This document shows, one piece after another, positions 6,501 through 6,987 of a DNA stretch of 6,987 bases (position 1 is its first letter; the number at the start of each line of letters is the position of its first letter). Source of the stretch: Dictyoglomaceae bacterium (lineage in GTDB: Bacteria > Dictyoglomota > Dictyoglomia > Dictyoglomales > Dictyoglomaceae). Location of the stretch: the NCBI GenBank assembly GCA_028276205.1, contig JAPYWU010000074.1:1-6987 (forward strand). The letters run 5' to 3'. The translations under genes were made by a program, and so were the position numbers. Below the pieces are notes generated by a model that worked only from the letters and a program-made list of their open reading frames with translations, made no database searches and was not told where the DNA came from.

Positions 6501-6602
6501 ATGAAATTGTTATGGATCATGCCTTGCCCGAAAAGGGCGGTTAATATAGAAGATGTTATATTAGATATTGAAAAAAGGAGGTTAAAGGATGAAGACAATT
6601 GA
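6501..6602 (+). CDS. Possible short leader ORF (31-33 codons) upstream of HcyBio
   Basis: From ATG at 6501 this frame runs 33 codons to TGA at 6600-6602, and from TTG at 6507 it runs 31. The very strong AAGGAGGTGAT is too close to the ATG (2 nt after GGAGG) but well placed for the TTG (8 nt). The peptide starts MKLLWIMPCPKRA and ends in a charged stretch (DIEKRRLKDEDN). It overlaps the HcyBio start by 14 nt and contains the HcyBio Shine-Dalgarno, an arrangement typical of translational coupling or a regulatory leader peptide. I recognise no homologue. A second possible start, ATG at 6512 in another frame, gives only 10 codons ending at 6544. The ORF may be chance. Confidence 0.35.
   Translation: MKLLWIMPCPKRAVNIEDVILDIEKRRLKDEDN
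6524..6540 (+). promoter_or_regulatory. GC-rich hairpin in the HcyBio leader
   Basis: GCCC (6526-6529) pairs with GGGC (6535-6538) around the loop GAAAA. Two further G-T wobble pairs (6525-6539 and 6524-6540) can extend the stem. The surrounding 20 nt at 6521-6540 contain 14 G or C, which stands out in this AT-rich sequence. No T-run follows, so it is not a complete intrinsic terminator. It may be part of a structured leader. Confidence 0.4.
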
Positions 6603-6987
6603 AGAAATTAATGAGAAAATCCGCCTGGGTAAGGCAGTGGTTGTTACTGCTGAGGAAATGATTAATATTGTGAAAGAAAAGGGTGTAGAGAGGGCTGCTA
6701 AAGAAGTAGATGTGGTAACTACTGGAACCTTTGGTATTATGTGTTCCTCTGGTATATATTTTAACATTGGTCATACAAAACCAAGAATTAAGCTTGGAGG
6801 AGGTAAAGTATATCTTAATGGGGTACCTGCTTATGCTGCTTATGCAGCAGTAGACTTATTCTTAGGTGCAAATGCTTTACCTGACGATGATCCAAGAAAT
6901 AAATATTATCCCGGAGATTTCACATATGGTGGGGGACACGTTATAGAGGATTTAGTAGCAGGTAAAGAAATTAGAATAACTGCTCAA
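6589..6987 (+). CDS. HcyBio (DUF39) homocysteine biosynthesis protein, N-terminal part
   Basis: The first 133 codons are present and the gene runs off the right edge. The opening (MKTIEEINEKIRLGKAVVVT) and the block TTGTFGIMCSSGIYFNIGH at 44-62 are characteristic of the HcyBio family, formerly DUF39. Cys52 lies at the conserved reactive Cys of that block. KVYLNGVPAYAAYAAVDLFLGA (73-94) and YGGGHVIEDLVAGKE (113-127) also fit. Studied members in methanogens take part in an O-acetylhomoserine-independent route that builds homocysteine from aspartate semialdehyde and a sulfur donor, often with a ferredoxin/NIL-domain partner; no such partner is within the window. The start at 6589 has AGGAGGT six bases upstream (6576-6582). 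It follows its own promoter and a structured leader, and it lies just downstream of the corrinoid methyltransferase operon, which raises a possible methionine link. The second half, with any further catalytic Cys, is not visible. Confidence 0.88.
   Translation, partial: MKTIEEINEKIRLGKAVVVTAEEMINIVKEKGVERAAKEVDVVTTGTFGIMCSSGIYFNIGHTKPRIKLGGGKVYLNGVPAYAAYAAVDLFLGANALPDDDPRNKYYPGDFTYGGGHVIEDLVAGKEIRITAQ

Noticed and set aside
6556..6774. Two minus-strand ORFs of 72 and 61 codons opposite the HcyBio start
   Set aside because: They are antisense to a clearly conserved HcyBio N-terminus, and their translations are low-complexity Ser/Phe/Ile-rich, as expected for shadow frames.
1..6987. CRISPR arrays, tRNA/rRNA genes, insertion sequences
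   Set aside because: Reading both strands by eye showed no regularly spaced direct repeats, cloverleaf-like blocks, transposase motifs or terminal inverted repeats.

Overview
The window is AT-rich (roughly one third GC by eye) and gene-dense. Its proteins are rich in Lys, Glu and Ile, its Shine-Dalgarno sequences are strong and Firmicute-like, and its corrinoid proteins point to anaerobic metabolism. This fits a low-GC, probably thermophilic anaerobe; a Dictyoglomus-like or thermophilic Firmicute/Thermotogota-like host is plausible. The lineage is inferred from composition and gene content and was not tested.

Layout. (1) Positions 1-1973, minus strand: the first 657 codons of a large exported protein with a signal peptide, a beta-sandwich-like region, TPR repeats and the start of a DUF3857 domain. 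It runs off the left edge. (2) Positions 1974-2056: a compact divergent intergenic region with an extended -10 promoter on each strand and a LacI-type operator candidate. (3) Positions 2057-3070: a LacI/GalR-family repressor. (4) Positions 3143-6423: a three-gene corrinoid methyl-transfer operon. It encodes a DxHxxG corrinoid protein, a [2Fe-2S]/ASKHA reductive activase abutting it, and a UroD-fold zinc methyltransferase overlapping the activase by 28 nt. Its promoter carries a near-copy of the operator found upstream of lacI. (5) Positions 6424-6588: a promoter with an inverted repeat in its spacer and a leader with two hairpins and a short ORF. (6) Positions 6589-6987: the N-terminal 133 codons of a HcyBio (DUF39) homocysteine-biosynthesis protein, cut by the right edge.

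How they may work together. The corrinoid protein would carry a methyl group on Co. The activase would re-reduce Co(II) to Co(I) using ATP. The UroD-fold enzyme would move the methyl group to or from a thiol or another acceptor. No MttB, MtaB or MtmB-type substrate methyltransferase is present in the window, so the methyl donor is unknown. Two readings stay open: a LacI-regulated demethylation system for an unidentified methylated compound, or a split, folate-independent route to methionine. The second is suggested by the neighbouring homocysteine-biosynthesis gene. The most interesting points are the shared operator pair, the missing substrate methyltransferase, and the structured leader of the HcyBio gene.
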